64,000 nt of DNA from an uncultured Acetatifactor sp. (GTDB lineage Bacteria; Bacillota; Clostridia; Lachnospirales; Lachnospiraceae), in the NCBI GenBank assembly GCA_910583845.1, contig CAJUAB010000018.1:38897-102896 (forward strand). Reading direction: 5' to 3'. The notes beneath the pieces are model-generated. The model was given only the letters and a program-made list of their open reading frames with translations, was not told the origin of the DNA and ran no database searches. Position 1 is the first letter of the stretch, and every line of letters starts with the position of its first letter. Positions 62,601 to 64,000 of the stretch are shown here, piece by piece. The position numbers were made by a program, and so were the translations under genes.

Positions 62601-63770
62601 CTAATTTTCCGTGTAATGGTTCCTTTGACCAGAAAATTGACCATAAAATGACGACAGTGCCGCAATATATTTACGCTTAGTATCTATAGAAGGATGAACA
62701 TATCTGTTTAATGTGATTTGCACATCTGAGTGCCCCAAAATTTCGCTTAGACTTTTTACATCCATCCCTCTGTCAATGCAGTTGGTCGCAAAGGTATGCC
62801 GTAAAATATGGAAATTGTAATCTTTTAACTTAGCGTCACGAAGATATCTTTTAAAGCGGTTCTGGTATGTCCTTGGTTCCATGGGTTTATTGCCCCCTAT
62901 TACATATTCCTGGTTAGTTTTTTTTATTTGGAGAAGAATATCTTTTAGTTCCTTGGAAAAAGGAATCTCTCTTATAGAGAATACACTCTTAGGCGGGGTA
63001 GTCATCAGCATTGTTTTGGGCTCTTGATCTATAAGCGCAATCCGTTGTACAGTGCTATTCACATAGAGGATCATTTGTTCCAAGTCTATATCCTTCCATT
63101 TTAAGGAACATATTTCCCCCAACCGGAGTCCTGTTGAGATACATAGTATAATTCCTGCTTTCGAAGCATCCATGTCCTGATATAAATATTTTAAAAGCAG
63201 CGCCTGGTCACTGTGATTAATGATTTCAATGTGGACACTTCGATCTTTGGGATATTTATTATAAAGCTTTATGAGGGGGCACTGACAATACTCACTTGCA
63301 TATTCCAGGATCTGGTTAATAATTCTTAATATACTGTGTTTCATATTAGCCGAAATCTTCTGGTCGCTTTTTGTTCCAAATAGTTTACTGTTGACAAAGT
63401 CGTTAGAAAAGTCTGATATATATGCATCCTGAAAAACACTTTTAATATAATGCTCATACAATTTTAAATATTTGATATACGTTGAATATTTCTTTGTTTC
63501 CTGAACATAAATCAGCCATTTTTCAGATACTTCTATAAAAGATATTTTATTACTAACCGTTTTGCCGGAGGGAATTTGCTCGCAACTCTGACTCTTTCTG
63601 TTGTCTGCATAACATTGCATCAATAAGGAATTCATACGTTCCTTTACCTCGCTATAAGTTTTTCCATAAATTGACTTATATTTAGAAGTTCCTTCTTCCC
63701 CTTTATAACGATAACGTCCCTCCCATCTCCCGTCATTTCTTTTATAAATGTTTTCACCATGTCTCGGCAT
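62601..63770 (-). CDS. Tyrosine recombinase/integrase
   Basis: A 389-residue integrase. An AP2-like N-terminal arm domain (RNDGRWEGRYRYKGEEGTSKYKSIYGKTY) and a SAM-like core-binding domain (about 85-190) precede the catalytic domain, with the Arg in STGLRLGEICSLKW, HILRHTFATN (His-x-x-Arg), LGHSDVQITLNRYVH (His and Tyr nucleophile). All catalytic residues are present. The start is the ATG at 63770 behind AAAGGAG. It may belong to an integrative element to the right or switch the polysaccharide locus. No excisionase is visible in the window. Confidence 0.92.
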   Translation of the reverse strand: MPRHGENIYKRNDGRWEGRYRYKGEEGTSKYKSIYGKTYSEVKERMNSLLMQCYADNRKSQSCEQIPSGKTVSNKISFIEVSEKWLIYVQETKKYSTYIKYLKLYEHYIKSVFQDAYISDFSNDFVNSKLFGTKSDQKISANMKHSILRIINQILEYASEYCQCPLIKLYNKYPKDRSVHIEIINHSDQALLLKYLYQDMDASKAGIILCISTGLRLGEICSLKWKDIDLEQMILYVNSTVQRIALIDQEPKTMLMTTPPKSVFSIREIPFSKELKDILLQIKKTNQEYVIGGNKPMEPRTYQNRFKRYLRDAKLKDYNFHILRHTFATNCIDRGMDVKSLSEILGHSDVQITLNRYVHPSIDTKRKYIAALSSFYGQFSGQRNHYTEN

Positions 63771-63923
63771 TGAAACTCCTTTCTTGACCACATATGTGAC
63801 CATAAATACAAATTTTCTTCATCAGACAAAAACAAACCTGCTGTCCTCGTCTAAAAACCACCAAAGCATTTGAACTTATGCAGTAACTAACATAATTTTC
63901 CTGTAGACTTGATCAGTATTAAT

Positions 63924-63952
63924 TTGACAAGAATAACTATGTGTAGTATAAT
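63924..63952 (+). promoter_or_regulatory. Consensus sigma-A promoter pointing out of the window
   Basis: TTGACA (63924-63929), a 17-base spacer and TATAAT (63947-63952) on the plus strand, a perfect match. It drives transcription to the right, away from the integrase and the glycan locus. Confidence 0.65.
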
Positions 63953-64000
63953 CCTGAGTTTGACAGTCTTTTGACAAAAAAAGTCCCGCAGACCGCTCTG

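Noticed and set aside
1..64000. rRNA, tRNA or classic riboswitch genes
   Set aside because: No cloverleaf, rRNA-like or known riboswitch pattern was found by eye on either strand.

Overview
The window reads as chromosome of a Gram-positive anaerobe of the Clostridia, most likely a gut Lachnospiraceae. This is inferred from the strong AGGAGG-type ribosome sites, a glycyl radical enzyme, LicD and MdoB-like surface-glycan genes, and Hsp70/GrpE/dynamin and radical-SAM operons of clostridial style. Almost every gene is on the minus strand, so transcription runs from right to left. Base composition changes along the window: about 13-36 kb is GC-rich, whereas the glycan locus at about 39-62 kb is AT-rich and carries mobile-element debris.

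Region 1 (1-3.6 kb): a partial glycyl radical enzyme, a DUF6765-like protein and a GXWXG/DUF4334 protein, closed off from the next operon by a hairpin. Region 2 (3.7-11.4 kb) is the most striking part. A radical SAM/SPASM protein with an N-terminal PqqD-like recognition domain overlaps by ATGA an unannotated 42-residue peptide (9981-10109) with a YxxPxL leader motif and three cysteines. Then follow three tandem M48-metallopeptidase-like proteins (two without the zinc site, one with HELGH and Sel1 repeats), four small mostly membrane-anchored proteins and an AAA+ ATPase. I read this as an undescribed type of RiPP (ribosomally made, modified peptide) system. Divergent to it lie a secreted 51-residue peptide and, convergent and overlapping with that peptide, an HTH-TPR regulator, an arrangement resembling RNPP/Rgg peptide quorum sensing.

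Region 3 (13-27 kb): a surface-glycan operon with GDP-mannose and GDP-D-rhamnose synthesis (manC, rmd, gmd), an AraC regulator, a flippase, five glycosyltransferases and a membrane phosphotransferase/sulfatase-fold enzyme. Region 4 (27-36.3 kb): two dynamin-like GTPases, a GrpE-like factor, an Hsp70 ATPase domain fused to Sel1 repeats, a 156-bp palindrome, an aspartate-repeat protein with a cysteine-bearing tail, and a second radical SAM/SPASM enzyme overlapping it. This could be a second peptide- or protein-modification system.

Region 5 (36.5-62.2 kb): a large cell-surface polysaccharide locus with an ABC exporter, a cytidylyltransferase, two LicD proteins, an MdoB-like phosphoglycerol transferase, a PAP2-GDPD fusion, GT-C type membrane proteins, GT2 enzymes, an epimerase-like protein, a TIM-barrel isomerase and an FAD oxidoreductase. 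It is split by a decayed IS5-type transposase. Region 6 (62.2-64 kb): an acyltransferase remnant, att-like repeats, a tyrosine recombinase and a consensus promoter pointing out of the window. Together the genes mostly build and decorate the cell surface, with two radical-SAM modification systems placed beside them.
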